In this document: piece by piece, positions 7,731-17,043 of the stretch
How the letters are laid out: each line of letters begins with the position of its first letter
Position numbering within the stretch: the stretch's first letter is position 1
Program-made: the position numbers and the translations under genes
The notes under the pieces: generated by a model
What the model saw: the letters and a program-made list of their open reading frames with translations, nothing else
The model's database searches: none
What the model was told of the DNA's origin: nothing
NCBI RefSeq assembly: GCF_002797315.1
Contig: NZ_KZ454936.1
Location: 2,675,645-2,739,644, forward strand
Reading direction: 5' to 3'
Length of the DNA stretch: 64,000 nt
Origin: Bacillus sp. FJAT-44742
Lineage (GTDB): Bacteria; Bacillota; Bacilli; Bacillales; Marinococcaceae

Positions 7731-9317
7731 ATGAATAATACCGTTTGCTTCACTACCGAATTAAAAAATGTGTTACACGGGGGAAATGTCCTTTATGATT
7801 TGCCTGTTTCTAAATTAGTAGAGAAATCTTTAATGAGGAACGAAGGGAAACTGACAGCTTCTGGAGCCCTTAGTGTAGATACCGGAAAATATACTGGCCG
7901 CTCTCCTAAAGATAAATATATTGTTGATGAGTCTCCTGCACGTGAAAAAGTGGACTGGGGTCCTGTCAACCAGCCCATTGATAAAGAAATTTTTTCTAAC
8001 CTGTATAAAAAAGTGCTTGCTCACCTTCAAGAAAAAGACGAAGTATTTGTTACACGGGGATATGCTGGTGTTGACCCTGCTTACCGTCTTCCTCTTCAGA
8101 TCATAAATGAATACGCCTGGCATAACCTGTTTGCAAAGCAGCTTTTCATTCGTCCAACTGAAGACGAACTTGACCGCCATGAAGCTGAATTTACGATTAT
8201 CTCTGCTCCTGAATTTAAGGCTGACCCCGAGGTTGATGGCACGAAATCGGAAACGTTTATCATCGTTTCTTTTGAAGAGAGAATTGTATTGATCGGTGGA
8301 ACGGAATACGCAGGGGAAATGAAGAAGTCAATCTTTTCAGTAATGAACTACCTTCTCCCGGAAAAGGATGTTCTACCGATGCACTGCTCTGCAAACGTAG
8401 GAGAAGAAGGTGATGTAGCATTATTCTTCGGGCTTTCAGGTACAGGGAAAACGACTCTTTCAGCTGACCCTCATCGTTTTTTAATTGGTGATGATGAACA
8501 TGGCTGGTCAAATAACGGTGTCTTTAATATCGAAGGCGGCTGCTACGCAAAGTGTGTGAATCTTTCTTATGACAAGGAACCACAAATCTGGGATGCGATC
8601 CGTTTTGGTTCAGTTCTTGAAAATGTAATGGTTGACGCGAAAACGGGAAAGCCTGACTATGAAGATACTGCTTTGACGGAAAACACGCGTGCAGCCTACC
8701 CTCTTGATAATATTGATAATGCTCTTGTGCCAAGTATGGCCGGTCATCCATCAACGATTATCTTTTTAACTGCTGATGCGTTTGGCGTCCTGCCTCCTAT
8801 CAGCAAGTTAACAAAAGAACAGGCAATGTACCATTTCTTAAGCGGTTATACGAGTAAGCTGGCTGGTACTGAAAGAGGGGTAACGGAGCCTGAAGCAACT
8901 TTCTCAACATGCTTTGGTTCTCCTTTCCTCCCATTAGAAGCTTCTCACTATGCTGAAATGCTCGGAGAAAAGATCACTCAGCATAACGTTCAGGTTTTCT
9001 TAGTCAACACCGGTTGGTCCGGCGGTCCATACGGAGTCGGAAAGAGAATGAACCTTCCTTATACTCGGGCTATGATTCAATCCGCACTTCAAGGTGAGCT
9101 TGATTCTGTGGAAACAGCCGTAGATCCAATCTTTGGCTTAAATATTCCTGTTCAGTGTCCAGGAGTACCAGACGAAGTCCTGCAGCCAAAGCAAACGTGG
9201 GAAGACCCTGAAGCTTACGAGAAAAAAGCAAAAGAGCTTGCTTCTAAATTCAAACAGAACTTCTCAAAGTTTGAAAATACTCTAGAAGAAATTAAAAATG
9301 CGGGACCTACAATTTAA
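7731..9317 (+). CDS. pckA: Phosphoenolpyruvate carboxykinase (ATP)
   Basis: A 528-residue ATP-dependent enzyme converting oxaloacetate and ATP to PEP, CO2 and ADP, the entry step of gluconeogenesis. The P-loop [11 protein letters not shown] starts at residue 234 and is followed by 'LIGDDEHGW' (metal-binding aspartates). '[11 protein letters not shown]' and '[17 protein letters not shown]' are further family signatures. The ATG at 7731 follows AAAGGA with correct spacing and gives the usual length. An upstream in-frame ATG would lie inside the promoter and is rejected. The carrier and malic enzyme near 41-53 kb belong to the same C4-acid metabolism. Confidence 0.96.
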   Translation: MNNTVCFTTELKNVLHGGNVLYDLPVSKLVEKSLMRNEGKLTASGALSVDTGKYTGRSPKDKYIVDESPAREKVDWGPVNQPIDKEIFSNLYKKVLAHLQEKDEVFVTRGYAGVDPAYRLPLQIINEYAWHNLFAKQLFIRPTEDELDRHEAEFTIISAPEFKADPEVDGTKSETFIIVSFEERIVLIGGTEYAGEMKKSIFSVMNYLLPEKDVLPMHCSANVGEEGDVALFFGLSGTGKTTLSADPHRFLIGDDEHGWSNNGVFNIEGGCYAKCVNLSYDKEPQIWDAIRFGSVLENVMVDAKTGKPDYEDTALTENTRAAYPLDNIDNALVPSMAGHPSTIIFLTADAFGVLPPISKLTKEQAMYHFLSGYTSKLAGTERGVTEPEATFSTCFGSPFLPLEASHYAEMLGEKITQHNVQVFLVNTGWSGGPYGVGKRMNLPYTRAMIQSALQGELDSVETAVDPIFGLNIPVQCPGVPDEVLQPKQTWEDPEAYEKKAKELASKFKQNFSKFENTLEEIKNAGPTI

Positions 9318-10131
9318 ATGATGAAAAAGGCGCCTTAGAGGCGTCTTTTCTTTTGTTTCCCTCCCATTTTTTCATCCAGTCACAAGCCTCTTGAAGTACC
9401 TTCTTACGATCAAGGTCATTTAGATGATGAGAAAAATCATTATATATTTTTGCTTCGCATGGGGTTTCATATTTTTCCATTTCCCGTTGGAGTAAGTAAG
9501 CATGATTGATTGAAACATTCTCATCTTTTCTGCTGTGGATAATTAACAATGGGACGGATAAATTTTCAATATACTTTAAAGGGGTCCGCCTTTCATATTC
9601 TTCCGGCTCTTGAGCAGGAGTGCCACCTGTAACCTTTCGAAATGTTTTTTGTAAATCCTCCCTTTCCTCATATGTCATCCGCATATCGGTTACACCGCTC
9701 CATACTATCACAGAAGAAGACTGAGGCCTGGAAATGGCTGTGAACAAAGCCATTGCTCCCCCTCTTGAAAAACCCATTACATGAATTCTTCTCTCATCAA
9801 CCTCCTCAAGACCGGCTAATATATCAAATGCAGCTGCAGCATCCTCCCGATCCTCCCCAATGAAATCTTCTGAACCTTCTCCTCCTTCATTTCCCCGGTA
9901 GTATGGGGCAAACACTACATATCCCTCTTTTGCAAGTGTGGTTACCCACTCCTTGCTAACCATGCCGAATGATTTATATCCTCCGCGTAGATATAACAGA
10001 CCTGGTAATATGGCAGTCTGTTTAACAGGCTTTCCCAGGCACCCTTTTACTTGATAAGGGCCACTTTGATAAGTCACTTCATACAGATTAACAGTACTAG
10101 ACGTGGATGGTATTTGTTGAAAGGTAACCAA
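9307..10131 (-). CDS. ytmA: YtmA-type serine hydrolase (prolyl oligopeptidase family)
   Basis: A 274-residue alpha/beta hydrolase of the S9 peptidase/YtmA group. The nucleophile elbow is GFSRGG, the acid is in '[11 protein letters not shown]', and the histidine is in 'FSHHLND'. The loop '[13 protein letters not shown]' is typical of S9 peptidases. The TTG start is supported by AGGAGAGG seven bases upstream. The C-terminus is longer than B. subtilis YtmA as I remember it, and its last codons run through the pckA terminator, overlapping the pckA stop by 11 bases. The substrate is unknown. Confidence 0.82.
   Translation of the reverse strand: MVTFQQIPSTSSTVNLYEVTYQSGPYQVKGCLGKPVKQTAILPGLLYLRGGYKSFGMVSKEWVTTLAKEGYVVFAPYYRGNEGGEGSEDFIGEDREDAAAAFDILAGLEEVDERRIHVMGFSRGGAMALFTAISRPQSSSVIVWSGVTDMRMTYEEREDLQKTFRKVTGGTPAQEPEEYERRTPLKYIENLSVPLLIIHSRKDENVSINHAYLLQREMEKYETPCEAKIYNDFSHHLNDLDRKKVLQEACDWMKKWEGNKRKDASKAPFSSFKL
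9324..9350 (+). terminator. pckA terminator, inside the end of ytmA
   Basis: The stem GGCGCC-type (AAAGGCGCC with GGCGTCTTT, one G-U pair) with loop TTAGA is followed by TTTTC. It lies seven bases after the pckA stop and is read as codons of the convergent ytmA gene. Confidence 0.75.
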
Positions 10132-10221
10132 TGTTCATCCTCTCCTTTGTTTTATTATAGGGGCCAGCATCCAATCTCTTTTCCCCTAACACCATCCTAA
10201 AAACACTCACGGGGAGTATCT

Positions 10222-10572
10222 ATGAGAGGATTGCTGAACCAAGGCGCTCTTGTTCTGTTTCCATCGGCAATTGTTCCTGCAACGGCACGCATCCTTACTT
10301 CTTCAAAGGAAACCGTTAAAGCAGCCAAGGGAACTCGTCCTATTTTCTATACTCCCCTTTATACAGCAATTGAAAAAGGCTTTTTTCAAGAGGAAGTGGT
10401 AAATGTTATTCTGCCAATCGTTTGGGACGGAGACATTAACGATCACTTCCCTCTTAACGAATGGATGTGGTATATACGATACTTTTTATTCCTCGTTTCT
10501 ATTCAAGCAGGAGTAACAACTTGTAACTTCCCTTCCATCTTAAATTCAGCCATAAAAAAAACCAATTGTTAG
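10222..10572 (+). pseudogene. Degraded ytlA-like ABC transporter substrate-binding protein
   Basis: A 116-codon frame with no good ribosome binding site. The middle part, 'FYTPLYTAIEKGFFQEEVVN', closely resembles the conserved start of NMT1/SsuA/ThiY-type periplasmic binding proteins ('APLYVAxEKGFFxxEGL'). The rest does not continue the fold, and the last codons are the ytkD terminator hairpin read as protein. In B. subtilis the ytlABCD transporter lies in this same interval between ytmA and ytkD. I read this as a remnant of that operon after deletion and decay. No lipoprotein signal, permease or ATPase genes remain. Confidence 0.6.
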
Positions 10573-10592
10573 ATGATGTGTCTAACAATTGG
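10552..10592 (-). terminator. ytkD terminator
   Basis: Twelve-base arms CCAATTGTTAGA (10562-10573) and TCTAACAATTGG (10581-10592) are followed on the minus strand by eight T. It lies 11 bases after the ytkD stop and supplies the stop codon of the ytlA remnant on the other strand. Confidence 0.85.
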
Positions 10593-10602
10593 GGTGGAGT
10601 TC

Positions 10603-11112
10603 TTAGCTCGGTAGGTCTCTTTGTTGTGAGGCAGGAAGCAATCCATTATCAGACAAGAATTGCAAAGAATGTGTAAGTACTTCGTCTTTCATAATAAAGC
10701 TATAATTTGAAAGGCTCTTCCGGTCTCTTGGAAGGTTTTCTAATATAACTGGTCCTTTTGTTTCCATGTAATCAGCTTTTTCAATTAAGTCTTCAATGGT
10801 GGCAAAATAAATATTTTTGACCACTGTATCAGCTTTCCCTTTTACCTCATATTGCCCAATGTATTCAATGGTGTTCACTTCTCCTCCTGTTTCCTCCCAC
10901 ACTTCACGTTTGGCAGCTTCTTGAGGAGTTTCCCCAGCTTCAACCTTTCCACCAGGAAACTCAAGACCTCTTCTAGGATGATGAGTAAGAAGCCAACGGT
11001 TCTTATACACACAAATCACCCAAACATGGCCTGGCTGCTCTGAAAAAGGATTGGAAGAAAAGGCTAGTTTAACTTGATTGTTGTAATAATCATGGAAAGT
11101 AAAAACATTCAT
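10603..11112 (-). CDS. ytkD: Nudix hydrolase YtkD (8-oxo-dGTP/NTP diphosphatase)
   Basis: A Nudix enzyme of about 169 residues. The Nudix box is 'GGKVEAGETPQEAAKREVWEETG' in the usual GX5EX7REUXEEXGU pattern, and 'KNIYFATIEDLIEKADYMETKGP' is characteristic of YtkD. YtkD cleaves 8-oxo-dGTP and RNA 5' triphosphates in Bacillus. I chose the ATG at 11112 (AGGCAGG in front) because the B. subtilis protein begins at the equivalent 'FHDYY' region. An upstream ATG at 11169 also has a fair ribosome binding site and would add 19 residues. It ends at its own terminator. Confidence 0.85.
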   Translation of the reverse strand: MNVFTFHDYYNNQVKLAFSSNPFSEQPGHVWVICVYKNRWLLTHHPRRGLEFPGGKVEAGETPQEAAKREVWEETGGEVNTIEYIGQYEVKGKADTVVKNIYFATIEDLIEKADYMETKGPVILENLPRDRKSLSNYSFIMKDEVLTHSLQFLSDNGLLPASQQRDLPS

Positions 11113-11346
11113 TGTACCTGCCTCATCTCTTGCACCAAAATAAAATTCCGTTACTTTGTTTATCATCATACCATTCCTGATTATTCACTTAAACTGTAAC
11201 GTAATACAACAAGCTTTTTTTACTGGTTATGTTTGCTTTTTAAAGCACGAGGGAACGAGATTTTCAGTATTACTCTTTCCCTGCTGAACAGTTCATTAAT
11301 CCTGTATGTATGCTCAGCAAAGGAGTTGTTAAAGGAGTTATTCACG

Positions 11347-11970
11347 ATGAAAGAGTTTTATCAAAAAGAATGGGAGAAAGCTAAAGATATTTATAAACTC
11401 CCTTTTCTCATTGTCTTTATTCTTACGTTAGCCATCGCTGCCGGAGGCTATATATTTCTGATAAGCAATCCTCCAATCGTTCATGCAGCCATGGAACAAT
11501 TGGGAGCGCAATTTGAAAATATGGGAGCGGGTCCAGACGCAGAACATTCAACTTTGTTTTGGGTCATCGTTTTAAATAATCTTCAAGTTTCTTTCTTCGT
11601 TATAATCCTTGGATTTATTCCTGTCCTTTTCCTGCCAGCTCTCAGCCCTGTCATTACCGGCTTATCCGTAAGCGTTGTGTTAGCCTTTACACAAGCAGCT
11701 GGGGAAAACCCTCTTTCTGTATTCGCTTTAGGGATCCTTCCCCATGGAATAATTGAAATGATCGGCTTGTTTTTATGCAGTGCAGCAGGAATATATATTA
11801 GCCTGAGTATTGCCAAGAAAATCTTTTCCCCTAACAGGGATTCCATTGAGTTGACACTCAGGATCGGGCAGGCTTTTAAAACTTACTTTGGAGTGGTCGT
11901 TCCACTTATTATTATTGCAGCACTTATTGAAGGATTTGTCACTCCTCATTTTCTCGACATGATGGAGTAA
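11347..11970 (+). CDS. SpoIIM/DUF95-family integral membrane protein
   Basis: A 207-residue membrane protein with about five hydrophobic segments. The arrangement, with a central 'NNLQVSFFVIILGFIPVLFLPA' span, 'GILPHGIIEMIGLFLCSAAG' and a C-terminal span, is that of the stage II sporulation protein M (DUF95) family. The 'LPHGIxE' motif is the family signature. True SpoIIM of the engulfment complex is one member; many Bacillaceae carry several paralogues of unknown role, and the location here, far from a spoIIM context, points to a paralogue. The ATG at 11347 follows AAAGGAGTTATTCACG. Confidence 0.75.
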   Translation: MKEFYQKEWEKAKDIYKLPFLIVFILTLAIAAGGYIFLISNPPIVHAAMEQLGAQFENMGAGPDAEHSTLFWVIVLNNLQVSFFVIILGFIPVLFLPALSPVITGLSVSVVLAFTQAAGENPLSVFALGILPHGIIEMIGLFLCSAAGIYISLSIAKKIFSPNRDSIELTLRIGQAFKTYFGVVVPLIIIAALIEGFVTPHFLDMME

Positions 11971-11983
11971 AGGGGATTTGATG

Positions 11984-12478
11984 TTAGGAGCGGGAATCCT
12001 CGCTTCTTTCTCCTTTTACTTCTTTGTATAAGTTTTCCGCAACTCTGTGAGACCATGAGCCTTGGTCTTCTTTTCTGTTCTTGAACTCCTCTAAAAGATT
12101 TTCTCCCGAAAAACCGTCTTCAATGAGGCCTTCAAGAATGACATTAAAGACATCATCTTTTTGTACTGCCATTTTCCCATCAAATAAAACACTTATAGAA
12201 TTAGATAATGTAATAACATCCCTTACCTGAGCAGTCATTGTGGCGGGGTCGTTTCTCTCGTCAGTTATCGTAACTTCTACCACAAACTTTTCCTGAGTTT
12301 CTTTCCATTTCTCAAATAATTCTTGTTTCTCTTTGGGGATCACTGCTTCAATTAACCAAAGGCTGTTTTTCTCTTCACGATTTATGATTAATCCATCCTG
12401 CAATGGAAGAGCTTCTTGAATAATTTTGTCCTCTTCAGAAAGTACCAATTGCATAGCTACAAGCCGAAACGTCTTCAT
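11984..12478 (-). CDS. YwpF-like protein
   Basis: A 164-residue soluble protein beginning 'MKTFRLVAMQLVLSEEDKI', which I recognise as the start of the YwpF-like family. It is rich in acidic residues and predicted to be alternating beta and alpha. The ribosome binding site is AGGAGTGATGGA before the ATG. No function is known for the family. It is convergent with the SpoIIM-like gene, with 13 bases between stops. Confidence 0.65.
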   Translation of the reverse strand: MKTFRLVAMQLVLSEEDKIIQEALPLQDGLIINREEKNSLWLIEAVIPKEKQELFEKWKETQEKFVVEVTITDERNDPATMTAQVRDVITLSNSISVLFDGKMAVQKDDVFNVILEGLIEDGFSGENLLEEFKNRKEDQGSWSHRVAENLYKEVKGERSEDSRS

Positions 12479-12526
12479 TCCATCACTCCTAAACGACCGT
12501 ATCTTTTCTTTAATTGTACCATAATT

Positions 12527-12563
12527 AAAAAAAGGCAGGCTCTCTCTGCAGCCCGCCTTTTTC
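12527..12563 (-). terminator. Terminator of the 50-residue gene
   Basis: On the minus strand AAGGCGGGC pairs with GCCTGCCTT (one G-U pair) around the loop TGCAGAGAGA and ends in seven T. It starts 12 bases after the stop at 12575. Confidence 0.75.
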
Positions 12564-12574
12564 TTACTATTTGT

Positions 12575-12727
12575 TTAACAAAGCCTTAATGATGCTTGCT
12601 TTTTATCCCCTGCATCTTTTCTTGTGACCATCCACTGCAAAAACTCTTTTTCACCTGTTGTTAAGTCCCGTTTTAATTCTATTTTGCATTGTTGGATTAT
12701 AAAATCCTGCAGTACTTCCTTCTCCAT
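12575..12727 (-). CDS. Small hypothetical protein, 50 residues
   Basis: A short frame starting with ATG behind AAAGGGG at eight bases spacing and ending just before a clear intrinsic terminator. The product is helical and charged (starts MEKEVLQDFIIQQCKIELK and contains 'TGEKEFLQWM'), with no signal peptide or membrane segment. The genetic layout supports a real gene. I do not recognise the family. It stands alone between ywpF and patB, all on the same strand. Confidence 0.55.
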   Translation of the reverse strand: MEKEVLQDFIIQQCKIELKRDLTTGEKEFLQWMVTRKDAGDKKQASLRLC

Positions 12728-12787
12728 CCTATAAGCCCCTTTACAACAAACTTTCTCCAGGTTCTCTCTTTCCCGAGCCTATACGCA

Positions 12788-12810
12788 TTCTATTTCGGGA
12801 AGAAATAGAA
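12788..12810 (-). other. Perfect hairpin downstream of patB
   Basis: TTCTATTTC (12788-12796) and GAAATAGAA (12802-12810) form a nine-pair stem 22 bases after the patB stop. There is no U run, so it may be a weak or factor-dependent terminator, or a 3' end stabiliser. Confidence 0.4.
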
Positions 12811-12831
12811 CCTTCCTGCTAAAACCCCTGT

Positions 12832-14004
12832 TTATTTCATTTTATATGATTTATAGGCTTGATTAAGTCGACGAAGACCCTCCTCCACATGAGACCTTGG
12901 GCATGCAAGATTCATGCGGGCAAAACCACTGCCTTCTGGGCCAAAAATATGCCCATCACTCAACGCAAGATTTCCTTCTTTTCTAAGCCACTCCTGGAGC
13001 TCCAATCCGGACATACCAAACTCTCTAAAGTCCAGCCAGATTAAATATGTACCTTCCGGCTCAACTACTTTTATCTTTGGCATATTTGTTTCAATATCTT
13101 GCTTAACTAATTCCACATTGCCCTTAATGTATTCAAGAAGTGCTTCAAGCCATGGTTCTCCATGAAGGTAGGCGGCTTCAGCAGCAACAGTAGCAAACGG
13201 GTTATCAATGCCGACAAATTCATTACTTAAATGTTTTTCATAGGACTTTCTTTCTTCACTATCCTGAAATATTACGTAGGACAGCTGCAGAGCAGCCAAA
13301 TTAAACGTTTTACTCGGGGCCATACAAGTAATAACTGAAACATCTAAATCGTTATTAACCTTAGCAAAGGGCACATGTTCTCCTTTTAATATAAGATCAG
13401 CATGAATTTCATCAGAAACAACAAGTACATTGTATTTTTCGGCTAATTCCCCAACTTTTCTTAGCTCTTCTTTTTTCCAGACACGTCCAATTGGATTGTG
13501 GGGACTGCATAAAAGGAGCATCTTAGCTCCAGCCTTCATTTTTTCTTCCAGGTCTTCAAGGTCCATGACAAACCCTTCTTGAGTTTCTTTTAGAGGGTTT
13601 TTTACAAGAGTTCTTTCACTATTTTTGATAAGTGAATAAAAAGGATAATAAACAGGTGTTTGGATAATAACTTGATCCCCTTTAGCAGTAAATGTCTTAA
13701 TCAGATGACTGATTGCAGGGACTACTCCTGGCGTAAAAACAAAATCTTCTTTTTGAACTTTCCACTGGAATCTTTTCTTCAGCCACCCGGCTGTTACTTC
13801 ACGCAAGGAACCAGGCCGTGCATGGTAACCGAAAATTCCGTGGTCTACTACCTGTCTCATCGCATCTAAAACCGGTGGTGGAGCTTGAAAGTCCATGTCA
13901 GCCACCCACATTGGCCATAGATCTTCTGATTGATATCGTTCCTTTAATAAATCCCATTTCATTGAGTTTGTTTGTTTTCTTTCAAAAACCTCATCAAAAT
14001 TCAT
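12832..14004 (-). CDS. patB: PatB/MalY-type C-S lyase (pyridoxal-phosphate enzyme)
   Basis: A 390-residue fold type I PLP enzyme. The cofactor lysine is K232 in 'MAPSKTFNLAALQ', and 'CSPHNPIGRVW' and 'VSDEIHADL' (197-204) are PLP-contact motifs of the MalY/PatB group. PatB enzymes split cystathionine or cysteine conjugates into pyruvate, ammonia and a thiol, and B. subtilis PatB also shows aminotransferase activity. The ribosome binding site is AAGGGAGG before ATG. It is monocistronic. Separating cystathionine beta-lyase from general aminotransferase activity is not possible from sequence alone. Confidence 0.85.
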   Translation of the reverse strand: MNFDEVFERKQTNSMKWDLLKERYQSEDLWPMWVADMDFQAPPPVLDAMRQVVDHGIFGYHARPGSLREVTAGWLKKRFQWKVQKEDFVFTPGVVPAISHLIKTFTAKGDQVIIQTPVYYPFYSLIKNSERTLVKNPLKETQEGFVMDLEDLEEKMKAGAKMLLLCSPHNPIGRVWKKEELRKVGELAEKYNVLVVSDEIHADLILKGEHVPFAKVNNDLDVSVITCMAPSKTFNLAALQLSYVIFQDSEERKSYEKHLSNEFVGIDNPFATVAAEAAYLHGEPWLEALLEYIKGNVELVKQDIETNMPKIKVVEPEGTYLIWLDFREFGMSGLELQEWLRKEGNLALSDGHIFGPEGSGFARMNLACPRSHVEEGLRRLNQAYKSYKMK

Positions 14005-14212
14005 ACCTCGCTGCCTCCCTTGGACCTCTTTATGTACTCAGTTTCTTACTGTATTTCAGAATTCACATTTCTTAATAGTTTGCACTTATTTTTGTGATTT
14101 TTCAAGAAACACTATTTTCTCCTATTTTTCAACCTTTTTCACAAAAAATTTCACTCAAACCAAAGGAAGCTGACTCTCAAACTGTTGGAACTGGAGCTCT
14201 TCTTCACCACAG

Positions 14213-14242
14213 AAAAAATAACCCCCCGTCAAATACGGGGGG
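14213..14242 (-). terminator. Terminator of the NlpC/P60 gene
   Basis: CCCCCCGT (14222-14229) and ACGGGGGG (14235-14242) pair around CAAAT, and the minus strand continues with TTATTTTTT. The G side of the stem is part of a longer run of G. Confidence 0.75.
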
Positions 14243-14247
14243 GGGGG
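14237..14247. repeat. Homopolymer of eleven G
   Basis: An uninterrupted run of eleven G within an otherwise AT-rich intergenic region. It forms one arm of the terminator described above and extends beyond it. Such runs slip easily at replication, so the number may vary between cells or be a sequencing error. Confidence 0.8.
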
Positions 14248-14281
14248 CTCTAATATCTGGGTTCCTTTTTTCAGCACAATT

Positions 14282-15091
14282 CTAATCTATGACTCTTGCA
14301 GCTCCGGCATAACTATCCTTCCAGTAGTCGGTGTAAGGAGTATAATCAACCCCGTTCGTATCGGTAGCATGGAGTAAGGTTTCTGAATCGATATATATTG
14401 CTACATGATTAATAGTATCATCTTCTTCTGTATCAAAAAAAACCAAGTCTCCTTTTTTTATTTCACTTTTGTTAACTTGGTCTCCCGCTCTAATTTGGTT
14501 TCTAGAGACGCGAGGCAGGGATATACCATTCTCTTTATACACTCTCTGCGTAAAAGAGGAACAATCAAAATAATCGACTGTATGAGGGGAAGCCCCAAAT
14601 TCATAAGGAGTGTCCAAATATTGTTCTGCTGATTCTATTACCCCGTTTACTTTCATCTCTCTTGGCAGATAGAGATCAGCAGTAAGGCTGCTGCTATCCC
14701 ACACGGTCTCAAGTTTGAGTATTTCTTCAAAAAAAGCTGTTTCTGCCATAAGGCTTCCTTCTTCACTGACATAAGTTGATGGGAGATCTGCATTTTCTTC
14801 ATTTACTCTTGCCGTATTTCCACCCACACGAAAGGAAATTTCTCTTTCACCCTTGTATATGACTATCTCTTCATTATCGGAAAGTCTATCAATTTCATAA
14901 CCTGCTTCCTCTGCTATATCTTTAACAGGAAGAAACACTGTTCCCTCAGTGATAAGAGGGCTTTGATGAACAGACAGCTCATGGCCCTCCACTCGGACGA
15001 TTGCTTCTTCATCTCCTGCAGCGACTTCATAATATAAATACACAGCGGAAGGAACACTTAGAAACAAGCAAAATAGTAAAAGTTTTTTCAA
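14282..15091 (-). CDS. Secreted NlpC/P60 cell-wall hydrolase with a copper-amine-oxidase-like N-domain
   Basis: A 269-residue exported protein. Residues 1-25 form a signal peptide (KK, then LLLFCLFLSVPSAVYLYY). Residues 30-145 resemble the copper-amine-oxidase N-terminal-like domain, a wall-associated beta module ('GTVFLPVKDIAEEAGYEID'). Residues 150-269 are an NlpC/P60 domain with catalytic C177 in DCSSF, H229 in 'INHVAIY' and H241 in 'LLHATD'. The enzyme should cut D-gamma-glutamyl-diaminopimelate links in peptidoglycan. I chose the TTG at 15091, which has GGAG eight bases upstream and starts right at the signal peptide. An ATG 15 bases upstream lacks a ribosome binding site. It is monocistronic. 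Confidence 0.82.
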   Translation of the reverse strand: MKKLLLFCLFLSVPSAVYLYYEVAAGDEEAIVRVEGHELSVHQSPLITEGTVFLPVKDIAEEAGYEIDRLSDNEEIVIYKGEREISFRVGGNTARVNEENADLPSTYVSEEGSLMAETAFFEEILKLETVWDSSSLTADLYLPREMKVNGVIESAEQYLDTPYEFGASPHTVDYFDCSSFTQRVYKENGISLPRVSRNQIRAGDQVNKSEIKKGDLVFFDTEEDDTINHVAIYIDSETLLHATDTNGVDYTPYTDYWKDSYAGAARVID

Positions 15092-15402
15092 AGATTCACA
15101 CTCCATCTTTTAATTTCCCATTCATTTTACCCGATCCAGTCTTGCTTTTAAATCATTTGATTTCGACTTTTTCCTGTTTTTTCTCTTTTGTAGCCTTTTA
15201 TAATATTAATTTTCATCCCTAAATATTGACAACTTGTCGCTTACTAAATCTTGAATTTTTTTGTGAGAATACATTACAAACCGCCTGTTATTCAGCTAAT
15301 TGTTATATACACTAAAACAAAAGGATTATCCAATTAATGTAACTTAGTAGACAACCTGTACAATTTCTACCTGGTGAACATAATCGTTTAAAGGAGGAAT
15401 TT
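15092..15402. other. Divergent intergenic region before the PucR regulator
   Basis: About 310 AT-rich bases separate the hydrolase and the regulator. A small palindrome GACAACTTGTC occurs at 15228-15238, and a TTGACA-like sequence overlaps it. No gene or RNA is visible. The palindrome might be an operator, but I cannot name its protein. Confidence 0.35.
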
Positions 15403-17043
15403 ATGAGTACTAATACAGAATTACTTCGGCCCGTAACCCAAATTACAATTCGTGATATTTTAACCCGTCCCCTTTTTCAACATGTGTCTCTCATAGGAAA
15501 CGACCAATCCCTTACTCGCCCTGTCTCCTGGGTTCATATCATGGAGGTTACGGAAGTAAAAGAACTTCTTAACGGAAACGAACTTATACTTACCACCGGT
15601 ATAGGATGGCATGATGACGAGACGCTTTCTTATACGTTTTTGCAGCAGCTAATTGAAAGCAATGCCTCAGGGTTATGCATAGAGCTTGGAACATACACTT
15701 CTACACTGCCCGATAGTATGATCAATTTAGCAAAGGAGCATGATTTTCCTCTGATTCTGTTTCATGAGGAAGTAAGGTATATAGATATCACACAGGATCT
15801 TCACAGCTTTTTCATTAATCATTATCATTACATGCTTAAAGATATTGAGAATGTTTCTACTGCACTTAATGAATGTCTTTTAAATGGAAAAGGACTTTAC
15901 GCACTATTAAAGGAGTTTCATCGTTTGACATCACTTCATGTTTTCTTTGTACCTATCCAGGGAGACAGTTACTTTTTCCCTCCACTTTCAACTAAACAAC
16001 AACAACATTTCATAAATGAATGGATAAATAAACAGTCACCTCTTCCAGCATCTTCTATTTTGTGTAAACCAGTTACTATTTTAGGACATCATTTCGCTGA
16101 TCTGATTTTTTACTCACCTGGTAAGGAAATAACAGAATTTAATGAACTGGCAGCTGATCGCTGTGCCACGGCAGCAGCTCAAGAAGTCATGCGCACTGTT
16201 TATATAGAAGAGAGAAAAAGATATGAGGAAGAGGCATGGGTTCATGACTGGCTTATGGGATCCCATGACGAGGAAGAGCTGACTACGAAACTAATGGAAT
16301 TGCATCCTGGTGTTTCTTTCACAGAAGGCTCCGTATGTGTGATTGATAAAACTTCCATCCATGTGAACCAGCAAAGCTTTGACTCTTATTTTATCCAAAA
16401 ATCCATGGTAGCCAGATCATATTTTGAAGCAAAGAAGATATTATTTATTCCTGCTATTCTACAAAATTTCATCGTGTATGTCCTCATTAATACGGCTGGA
16501 AATTCAACAGTATCTTTTCCTCAGCGAGTCTATGAATGCTACAAAAGGCTTCAAAAAACAGAACAAGAAGGCCAAGCAAAAATGTATGAGCAGCTTGCCT
16601 TTGGTAAATATGTTACATCAAGTAAAGATATACAAAATAGCTTTAGCACCGCAAAAGAAACGCTTCGAATTCAACAAAAGATCGGCCCTATGAACATCCC
16701 TTTTTATGAAAACCTTCATATTTATCGCAGCATTCTTCAAATGGATGAAAGGGGAGAGCTGGATGACTTTATAAATGAATATCTAGAACCACTTCTTTTT
16801 GAAAGCCCTGATAAATCAAGAGTTCTTCTACAGACACTCCAAACCTATCTATCCTGCCTTGGTGCAAAACAAGAAACAGCCTCTTCTCTTTTTATTGTTC
16901 GTCAAACTCTATATAACCGGTTGGAAAAAATTGAAGAACTCCTAGGCCATGATATATTAGAAAATCCAAAACGTCTCTCATTAGAGATGGCTCTTTACGC
17001 ATATGAATACCGTTTCGGTTCATTTAATTCCACTAATAATTAA
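15403..17043 (+). CDS. PucR-family transcription regulator
   Basis: A 546-residue PucR-type regulator. Residues about 15-140 are the PucR N-terminal domain ('ITIRDILTRPLFQHVSLIG', 'WVHIMEVTEVKELLNGNELILTTG'). A GGDEF-like central part follows, and the C-terminal PucR helix-turn-helix is 'LFIVRQTLYNRLEKIEELLG' near residue 505. The ribosome binding site is AAAGGAGGAATTT. PucR proteins control purine, allantoin or related nitrogen-source catabolism. The pyrimidine degradation block begins just downstream on the opposite strand, so I infer that this protein regulates it. I found no match to the PucR box known from B. subtilis. Confidence 0.88.
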   Translation: MSTNTELLRPVTQITIRDILTRPLFQHVSLIGNDQSLTRPVSWVHIMEVTEVKELLNGNELILTTGIGWHDDETLSYTFLQQLIESNASGLCIELGTYTSTLPDSMINLAKEHDFPLILFHEEVRYIDITQDLHSFFINHYHYMLKDIENVSTALNECLLNGKGLYALLKEFHRLTSLHVFFVPIQGDSYFFPPLSTKQQQHFINEWINKQSPLPASSILCKPVTILGHHFADLIFYSPGKEITEFNELAADRCATAAAQEVMRTVYIEERKRYEEEAWVHDWLMGSHDEEELTTKLMELHPGVSFTEGSVCVIDKTSIHVNQQSFDSYFIQKSMVARSYFEAKKILFIPAILQNFIVYVLINTAGNSTVSFPQRVYECYKRLQKTEQEGQAKMYEQLAFGKYVTSSKDIQNSFSTAKETLRIQQKIGPMNIPFYENLHIYRSILQMDERGELDDFINEYLEPLLFESPDKSRVLLQTLQTYLSCLGAKQETASSLFIVRQTLYNRLEKIEELLGHDILENPKRLSLEMALYAYEYRFGSFNSTNN

